A DNA stretch of 64,000 nucleotides from Bombus terrestris (lineage: Eukaryota; Arthropoda; Insecta; Hymenoptera; Apidae): the NCBI RefSeq assembly GCF_910591885.1, contig NC_063277.1, positions 13,578,001-13,642,000 of the forward strand, given 5' to 3'. The notes below the pieces were generated by a model, which was not told the origin of the DNA, searched no databases, and was given only the letters and a program-made list of their open reading frames with translations. The translations under genes were made by a program, and so were the position numbers. This document shows positions 36,940 to 49,940 of the stretch, one piece after another (positions within the stretch are counted from its first letter, which is position 1; each line of letters opens with the position of its first letter).

Positions 36940-39900
36940 CTGCAAACGATAACACGAAATTGCGTCGATCCTCGCGAGAAGAAAGGTGTTATTTCGTGAC
37001 GAAAGATACTAGAAAATGAGGAGAAAATAAGACGAAGGTAAATAAAACAGGGGGAAGATAAACTGCGTCAGGTGAACGCTCGAAATATGTTCGTTATTTA
37101 TTAAACCAAACTTCGGAAAATTCATTTGATTGCCGAGGCAAACTCCTGCACTTGATTAAACCAGCAATAGCGGACTATCTATTTTATAAATGTTATACAT
37201 ATTGAATTTTCGAAACGAAAGAGGAGCGAGGAGAATATTGAGAGCACTCGTTAAATATCTTGTCCAAAAATGAGGTGGGATGGTATGGAATGGGATGAGA
37301 ATCGATGACGTAATCCCGTTATAATTTCAGGAAGCAGGACGATATCTGAGAAGTATTTGGGCATGGCCAAGAATTAGCGCAAATCGATATTGTAATGGCT
37401 TATCCAAGCAGACGTTCGATAATTGCGTCTCAATTAAGGGATCCGACCTAATTTCAGACGTGGCTGGCTGCCTCCTCAAGACGAGCTTTAAGATCTTCCG
37501 GCTCGCTGCGCTTCTAGAAACGTTTATACCCTGGTTGCGGTAAATACCTTAAACGGCGATGAACTTGGAAACGATCCGTGCACGTAACCCGCGGTTTCAT
37601 TATCTTCTGTCCCCCTACCGACCACCGAATCCCGATTGCTACGATAGGATGCTTCGTTCGTTCTGGAATTTTAGCCCCCAACTATGCCAATATCGCATAA
37701 TCATTTTCTAAAAAATTCTATGCTTATTAATCTTTTAGCTCGATTAATTCCGATCATTTCGAGTTTCAATATCGACCAATCTTTTACTATTTTCTGCTGA
37801 TATTACGGTATAGTTATTATTTCTCCATTTGTACGTAATAATTTTATGTGTATTTCTTCCACTCGTATATAATCATTTTATATCTGTTTCGTTACGTCAA
37901 CGTCATACGCTATGGTGTCTTTGTTAGAACACTTTGTTAATTAACAACTACGAGGCCATCGAGGATGGTAAAAGAAGGCGCAAAAGTGGAGAAGAAGGCG
38001 AAGAAAGAAGAAACTCTGTAACTTCTCGAGCTTTCTGAAGACCTCTCCATGCGGTCGTAGCCAGTGTACATCTTAATAAAGACTTCATTTGCAAAGTATC
38101 CTGGGTAAATCTCACCGCGGCAACGGCTCTGCCGGAGAGGCTGGAAAGAGAGCAAGGATGGCTCAACTGGTATCCCTTGTCTAATTGGTATAAAATTCGC
38201 TGGCAGCCTGTGGCTCTTTTGCCGCGTGGGCTAACTGGATTTAAGTTGTAAAGTCAACCTCGCTCGTCAACTTTGCTCGTCGACCATACTTGGAACACAC
38301 TTCCAGGATCGTATTAAATTCACGGAAACGCGACTAAAATTTTATTCTGAGGATGACATTTTTTTATCGAGGATGGACATTTCGGGTTTGCCAATCGCCG
38401 AGAATCGACTGTGCAGGCTATTGTGAAAAATCCAGGATAAGTTAAATGTGAAATCGTTTCTTTTTTCTCGAAACTCGTAGGAAAAAGAATTCCTCAGAAC
38501 CGCATATTGGCATCAGTATCAGATACTTGCCGCGGTACGACGGAGGAACAACATTTTATCCGCTAGAATTCACCGCGCGGAAGGTTCAATTTTCTCCTTT
38601 GGCTGGGGAACGGAATGTTTGCCGCGCAATTCCAAACGACCGGCTCGCGTTCGCGAGGCTCTTTGCTCGCACGTGATCATGCGATTGCGATTTTGGCCAG
38701 CGATTCCCGGATAGTGTCCCGCAATTTCGTTACGCTTTGTTGCGCGCTTTTTGCACGACACGCGGCGACCAACAGCGTTTCGTACGTGCCTTGAATCGGG
38801 AATCTGATGAACGTCAGTTAACTGGACGAGATGATTCGCGATTCGGTTCGCGCCACCCGACAAACGCACGGAAGATAATCGATATTCCAACGAGAATACG
38901 TGCGGAGATGATTTGGGGATCGTCTTTATTGCGTTTCGTGGGTGGCTGCTAATGTTTGAGGGTCGGTGGAGGATTAATAATCGGAGGGTTACTTTGCACC
39001 TCCTCTTTTAACTTTATTTACTTTTAATCGGGAAAGTTGTGCTACGGTATAGTTCGGCAACAGCCCTCGTTTATTGAACTTGTTAATAAAATCAGCCGCG
39101 AGGATATTGGGGGTCACCGTGGGTTGTGTTCGTTAGAAATTTGCTTGTAAGCTGATTGGTGAAGATAACGCAAACTCGCCTTTAGATATTTAATAAACGT
39201 AAGATAAAATATGTGTGGACGTTTTTATTATTAAAATTCTAGTTTTAAAAGACTCGTTTTAAAGTAGTAAAGTAGCATTAATTCTTCTTGTTAAGATTAT
39301 TCGCGTAACTAAACACTTAAAACTTTCGATCCAAATATCTAAGAAACACTGGAAAACCTTATTAGTGTTTTGCAATGCTCGATGTAATGCAAGGTACACC
39401 TAGTGTCATTCTGAAAGCGATTTCTATGCTCTTCGCCAGTAGCAAGTAGAACGAGTCAGTCGTGAGTCAGACCATCCGATGGTAATTCGACATTATCTTC
39501 ATAAAACTGATTCAATTCGAAGTACCAACGAAGGAATGTTACTCAACGATGGTTCATATTTCACGTATTATAATATACCTGTGACGTTTGAAACAGAGTA
39601 GAGGGAAGGGGAGAAGTTCTATAGCCGAGCAAATTAACCGGTGATTACCGTACGCGGACAGCGAAATCTCTGCACAGGAAGATATTTCTGTTACGAGAAG
39701 GGCATTAATGTTTCCACCGAAGGGGCGTCGTTATTTCTGTAATGGCTAACATTAATAGTCCACGGGGAGTATCACTTTAATGACATCGCGACACGAACCA
39801 TTGTAAAAGCACCTCGATCCCGCGACTCGTAGCTTTAAAACGTGAAATATCGCCTCGCACGCCCTCGGTTTGCATTCACGTCATTGTTCGTTCATTGTCC

Positions 39901-42640
39901 ATTTAAACAAGATTCAAAAGATACTTAGGTCTTCTCGTAAACCTTCCTTCTCCTTCATTTGCTCGCCATTTATGACGTCTTTTTTCAAACTCATCCGCTG
40001 AATGCATTGGTCCATGAAAAACAACTGTTACGAGACTACTTGCGAAAATAACTGACCTTGGTCTTCTATTATTCCATCTATAGCACTTGGTATGCCTATA
40101 TGTCACGCTGTCATGCAATACGTTCTATACCTACCAAAGCAGCAACTATGTACCAGCGAGAATAAATGGAGAAAACGCAGAGGACTTAACCACGATCTCT
40201 CGCGTCGTTGTATACCGAGTAACAGAAACTCGGTACAATGATCGGCTGTCCGGTGAGCAATTTTACGGTTTACCACACTGCGTATCGGAAACGCGTCAAA
40301 CTTGCTCGCTGACACTTGGTAGAATATTCTCATCAAACGTCAACTACCGTAAAACTTCGCACTGTTGAACCTACACCGACCGCCGGCAAACATCGTCTGA
40401 TCTGGAAAACACGGCTCGTTCTGCAGGTAGGTATAAAAAAAAAAAGAAAGAAACAGGTAAGGAAAGATTGTCAGGTGAAACGATTTTCTTATCAGCGAGG
40501 AACACTCGCGATAAAACACGCGTAGTACAACTACAAAAGATGTCAGTTAAGACAAGACGGTCGGTTTAACAGAGCTTAATCCCGAATCGAAGAAAAAATG
40601 TAGTCACGTGAAAGTTGGAAATGCACGAACGAAATCGATGGTCGGTTTAATGGAGGAATTTCAGTCGTGTTTTTCCACCTTACTTAATAGTTCATAATTT
40701 CGTTATTTAACAAATTTTGAAACGTGACAACCTGCTGCTGCAGTGAAAATTGGGATATGCTTGTATGGGAAATTTAACAGGTTCCTCGATCGAGCGGAAA
40801 ATTCGCAAGGAGAGTTCGATGACCGGTCATAGTGACGTGACAAAAAGTATTGGCAGTGGCGGAGGAAATTTCGATCGGGCACGTTTCCACCGCTCTTTTA
40901 GGCTTAGAAGAGATTTCGGTTGACCTACCGTGGATTAACGCAACCCCTGTGTTATGGGGTTCCGGCTGACTCGGGGATAACGGGCCAAGACCAACTTTCA
41001 GTTGATGAATTGAGCTCGGATTAAGGTGATGGCTCGAGAGGCTGAATTCGACGGACAACTAGCATCTCAAGGGAAAAATTTCGCGATGATTGCAAAATGA
41101 TGAGACGAGGATTGAAAGTATAACGTGCGATCATTAGCGTAACTTAATTGATTTAGTTACAAAAAGATTATATTTTCGTACAAATAATCGAAGTGTAACT
41201 GGAGAGTTTTTGGTGTTTAACAAGCATAACGGGGCAGAGAAAAACAAGTAGAGTAGCTTAATAAAAGATCGACCTACAACTACGAAATTCAATTAAAAGT
41301 TGTTTAAGTGGTATTCCAGGAATTTCTCTATATAGCTTTGCGAAAAGCAAGAAGACAAGGCGCTGATACTTGTAAACTGATTTCAAGTTGCATTAATGTT
41401 GTAACAACTATGCGACGATAGTCGCGAAGTGCCTAGCCTTTTCGAGTGTCCGCCAGAATTTCGGCGTATTAACTAGTTTACAGGGAAGATTTGCAAAAGT
41501 GTTAGCAACCGGTTTTGATGAAGTTTATAAAAGATAAATTATAGAGGATTTCGAAAAAGTATTATATATAATTATTCATACTTAGGGGGTGAAATAATTT
41601 TCGAAATTGGGGCTGAAAAATATATCTTTCTCAATATCTTGAAAACTCTTCGTAGGACGAAAAAATGTTCTTGTTGTGGCTGTTTTCATTCTCTAAATAT
41701 GGATGATTACCAATAAAAAAATGTTGAAGTTGACTGATAGAAAAACGAGTGGATGAATTTGTAATAGAAAAATATATTGAAATAAATAAAGATATGAGTA
41801 TAAGTATAAGTAAGCTGATCCAGATCCTCATTCTTATAGTGTTACAATACAATAGAAGCGATAGGGAACACGTTCATATATTTATAGCAGAGGACATTAC
41901 CAAAAAAGTTAACCTTGTAGCTTTAGCTAAAGGCTACAAGAAACAGCAATAGAAATCTACTTATAGCTCCTTCGATTCTAAACCTTGTAAAACAATTCAT
42001 ATTCAAGGGTATAATAATATGGACCTCTCCTTATTTAGAATATTCTTTTTTGTTTCATTAAATTCTATTCTTTTCGTAACAGCGGTCCCCAGGTCACGGA
42101 TATACAAAATATATTTTTGGAACATATACTTTGAAAATTTCATCAAAATCGCTTATGAACATTTTTTGAAACCTTCCTTGTTAGTGCGAGCCGAACGAAA
42201 GATGATTTGCTTCTAAGAAATACTTCACGAGATCCTGGAAGTCAATGACCGATCATTGACCGACTTGAATTTAAAAAAAGTATCCCTTCGATATCGCAAT
42301 TATCCAAGAATCCAATTTTCCAACTTCCTTGGCGCTTCTTCGCGCTCGTAGCCCGAACTCTCTCGTATTGTTACTCGTTGCGTAAAATCACAAGGATAAC
42401 AATGCAGTTCGTGCCTCGCGAGAGGGTTTCATTGTTAGAATGACGATCGAGAGAGATTTCGCCGCGAATACATACACGTATATAGACACACCGACACGTT
42501 GCAGTCGACGGATGATTGCATCTCGGCGAGAATGCAATCTGGAACAGTGCACATTTCTCCGTTTGCCGTTCCTCTTCGAGATTTAGAGGCTCGTTGCCAA
42601 ATGTCAGGGCGCGGAAGTACCTCCCACTAATTAAGTTTAC
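36940..42640. other. Gene-free stretch
   Basis: The part 37930-38170 has overlapping minus-strand open frames of low-complexity Ser/Leu character. A donor-like CTGCAG/GTAGGT at about 40431 and ACAG/GTAAGG at about 40455 (+) lack credible acceptors. The part 41520-42020 is strongly AT-rich. No gene is supported. Confidence 0.4.
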
Positions 42641-42791
42641 TCCAAGAAATGCTCCCACTCCCTCCTTTCCCACGATGCAATCCCCCTTTCCTCTCGATCC
42701 AACTACTCTTTGCTTGCACCCACAGCCACCCCCTTGTCACCTACTTCGCCTTTATACTCGTCTGCTGCCGACTCTGACTTTATACTTGTAG
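42641..42791 (+). other. Long pyrimidine-rich tract with branch point and acceptor
   Basis: About 150 bases of C- and T-dominated plus-strand sequence lead to a CTGAC branch-like motif about 18 bases upstream of TTATACTTGTAG, which ends at 42791. Extended pyrimidine tracts of this kind usually sit before regulated cassette exons. It supports the exon candidate that follows. Confidence 0.45.
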
Positions 42792-42845
42792 AACAAGCTC
42801 TTTGACAACCAGCAACCCCATGTCGTCGGAAGAGGAAGAAGAACC
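42792..42845 (+). CDS. Candidate 54-nt cassette exon
   Basis: The segment is bounded by the acceptor ending at 42791 and by ACC/GTGAGT, with the donor GT at 42846-42847. Its length of 54 nt is divisible by three. Two frames are open. One reads TSSLTTSNPM then SSEEEEE, a Ser/Thr-rich linker followed by an acidic run, typical of disordered insert exons. The other reads NKLFDNQQPH. An ATG at 42820 could alternatively make this a start exon encoding MSSEEEEEP, with the first 28 bases as 5'-UTR; this frame would meet TGA at once if the donor were not used. This is the best-supported exon in the window, but the gene is not recognised. Confidence 0.45.
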
Positions 42846-45200
42846 GTGAGTACTAAGAACTGTAGCCACAGTACGAGAATTTATTATGCTCGGCGGTGCT
42901 CGATCAACGATGAAAATCTGAATGATGTAATCTTGAAAGTTCTCGTTCGAAATTTTCTTCCTTGATCAAGTTTGAAGAAATCTGTTTTGGATATATATGT
43001 ATACTTCTGATACGAGGAAATATGCCGGTGCATTGTTCCACCGTTACGCGATTCCTGTGGTACACGTTTGATGACGAAAGTCTCTTAGAAATTCTCGGTT
43101 GTGAATTCTTTCGAAGAATTTCGCGGGTATTTATTACGGCGTATACTTTCTTTTCTTCTTGGAAATCTTAGAAACCTGTACGCATCCTTTCCTACTCAAG
43201 ATTAGAAAATTTCGCTAAATCCATCGAAAGTATAATATTGTTATAATTACTATAATCTACCTTGGTAATTAATGTTAAATACGAGTAACTAAAATACATT
43301 CATTGGTTTTATTAATACGTTCTTTACCAGAAACACGGATTACATTGCAAAGAATACGTACATATCATACTCATTAACCTGGCATATTTCATTGGTCAAG
43401 CTTCGGCAAATATTGAAGTTTACGATATTTACTACAGTCTGTCCCTTTTCCCCGCTGCCTACCGGTTCATGCTACGTTTTGCCAACACGTTGGCCAAACT
43501 TCCATGCGCGTACTCGCGAAACGCCAGGAGCGCGGACGGAAAATCGCGGAAAATTCGCGGGAAGCGTCGACACGTTTGAGGAAGTTTCACCGCAGCACTA
43601 CCTGCGGTCTCGTGACATTTGCTCCGGGTGATTTTTCGAAAATGTGCCGTGCACTCGTTTTGTTGGTCAGTACAAACGCCGAGAGCGAAATATCGAGCCA
43701 TAGTTTGTCTCAATTCTTTTAACTTTTACTATAACCCAATATATTTTAGAAATGTTTTTATATAAAAATAAAATCCACATCCCGTCAAAGTTAGTAAATG
43801 ATCGTATATATCATCTCTCTCTCTCTCTCTCTCTCTTTTTCTCTAAAGTTTATTTTAGCATCGAGACGTGGCCGTTTTTATTTTATATGCAAACTCATTG
43901 CACGGTACAGCTGAAAACGAGTGATCATAGTTTGTGACGGAGTATAACCGTAAGAAGCGGAATCATAAATATCATGCGGGAGCATGAAGTCGCTTGTCTA
44001 CGCGCATTGATATTCATGCGGCGGAGTGCGCGCTTTGCCGAAAGTGTGTAATAAAATTCCCTCACGAGGTGTTCGTGGCTGAACGAGGCAAGAACACCGT
44101 GCAAATGTTATAAATGCCGAACTACGATTTACATATACAGTTTTATGCACGACGTTTTAATAACTATTGGCCTAGATTTTTTTGCTCGAACGATGTAACA
44201 GAAAAGTCTTTTATCGGAAAAAAATGTACAAGCTCTAACTATGCTACGTACAATACATCGCCTCTATGTATATTTCTTTTATAAGTTGATATAGCTTTTT
44301 AATAACACAGTTCTGACGCGGTTTCGATGCTAGGATGAAATTTTTGGCAATTTGAATGCGCAACTTTTTCGGAAAAAAGACCGTAACGGGCATTTTTTTC
44401 CATCGCTGAAAGATGGAATAAGGGCAGCGATAAAAAATTTTGTATCACGTCAGATCGCATATCGGGGTCGGCGTATCGGCGCGCTGTGTGACATCCCACA
44501 GCTGTCGCGCCATAATCGTTCCAAGCGTGAAATTACAGCGGAATCGATACTTGAACTGGACGGTGGTTTTTGCGAGGCTGATGGGAACGCGCAGTGAGCA
44601 AGAAAACGCCGTTTCGGATCGAATTTGAAACGAATTCGTTCCTCCAGAAATACGAGATATCATCAAAATATTTCCATGCCATCAAATTTTACTCTCGTTG
44701 CATCATAAATATTCCACATTCTCTGATATCCTTATTAATAACCCTCAACTTTATCATCCGTCTACTTCAACATTATCCACGTCCTAAAAAAAGACATCTT
44801 CACTAACGTCGCGTCCCTTTACCACGTAATTATTCAGACGTTTCGACCTAGATTCCTAGCGATTAACCCAAACTGTACTCTAATCACCCCACGAAGTAAC
44901 GCCTCATCCGCGTGGCGAGCAGTCGTCGACGAGGTTAAGCCACGATTACTACGCTGCCGCTCGGCGCTTGACGCAACGGTCACGACAGGCCGGGCAAGTG
45001 TACATCCGAATCTCGTGCTCGATAGCTGGCTCGCGTGTACCGCGAATAAATCTGTTTATCTAATGACCAGCTAGCAAAGGGGATGGCGGACCCCTTATCG
45101 CGTACGCCAACGGTCGTTCTTTATTCTACGTCGCGACGCCTGGTTTTATTCGTCGGCCGAGCGTAAAACCAACCCTCCGAGATAACATTGTGAGCACGAC
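42846..45200. other. Gene-free stretch with one CT microsatellite
   Basis: The sequence is AT-rich and intron-like to about 44880, then CpG-rich from about 44890 to 45340. No exon partner for the 54-nt candidate could be found by eye. Confidence 0.4.
43814..43836. repeat. (CT)n microsatellite
   Basis: A CT-dinucleotide tract followed by a T-rich tail. It lies about 1 kb downstream of the 54-nt exon candidate. Confidence 0.9.
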
Positions 45201-45204
45201 GTCG

Positions 45205-45240
45205 GGCTCGCGGCGCTTCCTCTATCAGGTAAGTCTGTGT
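45205..45240 (+). other. Acceptor-donor fusion, weaker recursive-splice candidate
   Basis: The sequence CGCTTCCTCTATCAG is joined directly to GTAAGTCTG, with the junction between 45228 and 45229. The donor is a full consensus; the pyrimidine tract is short and the upstream sequence is GC-rich. It could be a ratchet point of a plus-strand intron or simply the 3' end of an unrecognised exon in the CpG-rich segment. Confidence 0.25.
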
Positions 45241-48200
45241 TCGGCGTTCCGCCGTCGATCGACAGCTATTCGACGAGTTATGCTTCCGCTGACGAGCAGC
45301 TATTATGCAGCCGGATCTTGAGCGCCTCTCGATACGCCTGTTCAAGAACGCCGCGAATTTATGCCGTCATGTCAGCGATAAGACCGTAAATAAACCGTCA
45401 AGGAAACGATTATCGCGGAGTAGTGTTTCACGAACAGAAGACGGAGAGTCGATACGGACTTTGAGCGATTGTTCTGCGAGAAATCTGATGGGGGTTGAAT
45501 ATCTTTTTCTCGAAAAAGAATTCGAGGAAAGACAAGTTGAAAAAGGTAATACAGGTATTTTGAAGGGAAGGATCGTTCGCGTGAGATATCGTTGTATGTG
45601 GGAATGACGGCCGAAGTAGTTCGGCGATACGTTAATTCGCAGCTCTCGATTCCCATAGAGTCTCAATTAACTCTGATCTAATGGGCAAGACGAAGTCCGT
45701 GCCTCGATATATATTCGTTTCTCAAATTACCGCCAATGAAAGAAGGGAGGTTTTATATCTCTATATCGAATAATTGAGAAAAATCGACGTTGGATAACGG
45801 CCTTAAAGAGCGGCTGCGAACGTCGAAGGGAGAAAAGATAATACAACTTTGATCAAGGATGAGTTTCCACGGACTTTTCTAGCCACGTTACGTTAGATAT
45901 ATTCTTTAATCTCCATTTTTTAAAAATGTACTAAATTTTAAAGCAACGAAGATAGACGACATACATTATCATTTCTATATGACCAAAGAAAGGCCGAAAA
46001 ATGAAAATTTGCATGTTTTTCCATATTTATACGTTTATCGATACGTGTTCAAGGATAACGATAAAGCTTATCCCACGAAAAAAGAAAGAACGTCGTGACA
46101 GGAGGAAAAATCCAGTCGAAGAAATAAACAAAAAAGTGTTATCGCGTAATTCTAAAAACTCTCGCGCCTATACTTTCACTTCATAATTATAACCCCATTT
46201 CTACTGTTTCCTACCGGTTCCCATTCCTGCCCATCATCCCGGTGCTCCACGTCTCACCGCTCATTTATTCCAGCGATTGCGCACCGACTCCACCACTTAG
46301 CCGCTCTTCCTGCACCTCGACTTTATTACTTCACTAACTAGCTTTAAACGCGAACTTTAGTTTCGAGTCTGGAATCTGAATCCTCGAGATGGACTGGCGG
46401 TTGTGAAAGTTAGTCCCCGATGCGAGGAATTGCCGAGAGCCACTGGAAATAATTAAACATCACCGGGTTATATCACTGAGTTCTATCATCGAGTTATATC
46501 ACTAGTTGTACCACTATGTCGAACCGGTTAATATAATTTATCTTACATTTCCTTAAACCTAGAAGCAACTTTCGTATTGTTCACATAATTCCCATTATAA
46601 CGTCGTTTCACATGTGCACATATCAAATACCGTGTAAAAGCCTTAGATAATCCATCAAATCAAATATTTTATTTCGAGAAATGGTTATAAACGTATACGT
46701 CGTATACAGAATTGAAAATTGATCAATATGAAGTAAATCGTAATAAAACGTCCATAAATTTTGTTCTTAGATATTCCCCTTGCAATTTTTCAAACGCAAA
46801 TACATCCGATACCCATCGCCACAAGCGACAGACGTCTATCGTTCGAAACAAAATCCCCAATTACCCAAGGAAAAAACAATAAAATCGTTGGAAATTGGCA
46901 TCCTCCAATTTACATACACGCCCAGCGACCGTTCCCTTTTCTTTGTCCTCCTTTGTCAAACGAACGTTTGACGAGCGTTTCACGAACCTTCGTCCTCCCC
47001 CTGTGAAAGAAAACAAGCCCTCAGAGGCAGCCGACAGAAATATCAAGATCGCCCGTGCGTCGATTTTTCCGTTCAAAGAATTTCATATCGGCCGCCACCG
47101 GTTGGCGCGTAATTCTAGAAAATCTAATATCAATTCTCTCGTCCGTCCTCGAGATTCGATATCGATTCGTCTGTTTCTTGGTATATTTCAGTGACGAGAA
47201 AAGGGAGGTGGGTGGAATCACCGTCGACAGGAGGATTCAAATTTTTCGTCGGAAAGGGCAGGATAAACCTGGCGCTGAACAAAGCAGGGATGGATTTTCA
47301 GGGAGTCGAATTTGCTTGGCTTTCCCGAGGAATCTCGTTTGTTTATGGTCCCCAAGGCGATATGAGGATAGACAAGGTCCCGCTAGCGAGCACCCTCATT
47401 CTTAAAGATGACGAACAAGTTTCCATAGGGAATTCGCTGACTCGTGGAATACAATTTTAGAAATTACCATTGACGAAGGGTGACCCGTGCAGAATTTGTC
47501 GGTCAACTTGGTTACCTGGTTGGATCAATCACGGCGGAGACTCGGTGTTATTAGATGGGGCGAGGGACGAATTCCAAGGGTTAGTTTTGCGACCGTACGT
47601 ATAAATTCGACCGACCGTGCAGAAGCTTTTGCTGTGACAACATTTGCTCGTCTTTTAGATGACGAGCAAACGGTTTGTTTTCGCGCCCCTTCGGGCTTAC
47701 AGGGTTCCAGAGATGCTTTGAAAGAAACGGCGAAGGTAAAAGGGGTGGATTAAAGGAGATGCTGGAATCATCAGCAAATATGAGTTTGCTTAGGGAGACG
47801 GTAATTGCTATAGAACAGACTGAAGAAGAAGCAAGCGAGAAGATATCGTTCAAATAATGTTCATCGTAAAGCGTACAAAAGGCTTAAACAATATCAAATT
47901 CCATCTATTTAGATTGCTTCGATAAATCTCTAAATTGACCCAAATGTCCATCCGGTAAAATTATCTCGAGGCAAACAAAGAATCTGGCCGTCGAAGAGAG
48001 GATTCTATATCAGTGAATGAAGGCAAACAATAAGCGCGGACAAACGTTGACAATAACGTTCTAATAGAGATCGAGGGGGTTTATAATTAAATCCATTCAA
48101 ATATAACGGGATCGTTCGTTGCACCTTCTTCTCATTACTCGAGATAGGCTGATGCTGGAGTTAAGGATCCGTAGTATGAGTGAGACACAGTTGTCCTTGC

Positions 48201-49529
48201 CTTGTGAAGACTCTACGTTATTATCCGGCGGAATTTCCAGTATTTCGTAGGAACAGTCAGCAAAATAGATCTCGGCGACAGTCAGTAATTGCTTCCTACG
48301 CGCAAGGCACTGATTAAACTAGTTGCCAAAAAGTGCAGGCCGTGCTTAGTTTAGTGGAACACGGGTTAACTTGACACGGCTGTCGCGATTGTTGCACTCC
48401 GACCATCAAAACAGTCCGTTTTCCAAACTTTCATCAACGAGAATTGCATATTTTAAGGAACTTTATGGAATGATAACGAGAAAGTGAGAAAAATATAGAA
48501 ACAGGTGTATGTAATTAGGCCGAATCGCAAAGATCGAGAGGTTCACTGTTCGTTTTCTTCGAATCCGGATCTATCGATTTTTGCTTGGAAATCGAGTATC
48601 GTTGACTAGTAGCGCTGTTTCGGCTAAGAGTTGTAGCTTCGAGGTATCCTGTTGCGTCCAACTCGAGACGTAAGTACTCGTGTTCTCCCGAGACTTTGTT
48701 CAAACGAGCAGCGTTTGAGTTTCGACTTGGGCTCCAGAAATTGTTGCTCTCTGACAGAAGATCGGGCAGCTGGTCGTTGCTTCATACTAACATCTCCATT
48801 AATATAGTATATCAATTAATTATGGGAACCTATATACCATGGGTATTTGATCTTGGTTTCCTTTTTCTCTGTGTCACGATTTTCAAAAAGTAAAGTTGTA
48901 TTTTTATAAAAATGAGAAGAGAACGAGATGGAATTCCTTTGAAACGATAGCATCATGGATTACGGCAGCCTCTTCTCGCGCGATAAATTCAGAACAATAG
49001 GTTACAGCGAGGGGACAAAAGGGATTGCATGGTAGAAGGACAGTTACAAAGGAGATGGAGCACCGACTCAAAGATGTGCTTACTCCCATAGCCTAAGAAA
49101 TATATTATAGTCCTCTAGTTTGAGAGGGCTTCCAGGCTTCGGATCAGGATCTGGCAGGACATTTATCTGACCGGCTACTCGGTGTCAGGAAATTATCATA
49201 TTTTTGCATAATGGAACCAACGTGGATACGTTGAGGAACGGAACTTGCTCGAAAATGACACGATCGACTGGGGCTTTTATGGGGGACGATGAAATTTCAC
49301 CAGGGGAATTATGCGGGAGTCTGAATCGCCGGATTTCGATAAATGTAAAGAGGAAATAGTTGACTTGGTCTTGAGAGCGTGTTCAAGCCCTATGATTCCA
49401 ATTCGCCTCCTCTCTGCATTGAATAATCGAGTGACTCGATATATGCTCGAATAACAATTGTAAATTGTAATTTAATTATTGTTACGAATTAGAATTTTCT
49501 AATTTAATTTTATAAATAATTACACGCAT
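45241..49529. other. Gene-free stretch
   Basis: The plus strand has a good acceptor-like tract ending in TATATTTCAG at about 47192, followed by open frames of about 71 and 89 codons in two registers. No donor follows within a normal exon length. A donor-like GAGAC/GTAAGTACT lies at about 48671. No feature is recognised. Confidence 0.35.
46467..46518. repeat. 13-bp tandem repeat, four imperfect copies
   Basis: The units are GTTATATCACTGA, GTTCTATCATCGA, GTTATATCACTAG and a diverged TTGTACCACTATG, end to end at 46467, 46480, 46493 and 46506. A small minisatellite seed. Confidence 0.75.
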
Positions 49530-49940
49530 AATTTACAGCTGATCTATCTCGCGATTAATCGTGCATTTAATCTTACGGGTAATTTTATAAATGAGCTCCT
49601 AAATAAGCTATCGTGATATATCGGCGATAAACGCGAATTCCGCTATGCCGATTGCTAAACTGGTCTGCATCATTTAGCCGGGGATCGAAATCTGGCGAAT
49701 CTCGATCGGACAGCGAACGAATTAATAATTCACGCGACACACGCCGCAGTCGCAGAAAACGAACAATTTAGTCAAGTGCTCGACATTATGCGATAATTCA
49801 ATTCCGCGCGACCGACCGGCCTTCGATATTAATTTGATTGCGCCGCTAATTCGCGTGATTTCGATGATCGCGCCGGGACCAGAGACGACATTCACTGCGT
49901 CCGGTAATTACTTACATTTCGGGAGCAATTTGCCCAGGCG
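49530..49940. promoter_or_regulatory. Candidate regulatory element (homeodomain-core and CpG-rich)
   Basis: Repeated ATTAAT/TAATTA-type cores (near 49552, 49719, 49828, 49846 and 49905) lie between CpG-rich patches, in a segment far richer in CpG than its AT-rich upstream flank. It is the densest block of this kind in the window. Conservation and activity are not tested. Confidence 0.25.

Noticed and set aside
47193..47460. Plus-strand acceptor followed by an 89-codon open frame
   Set aside because: There is no donor at the end, a second register is also open for about 71 codons, and the peptide is not recognised.
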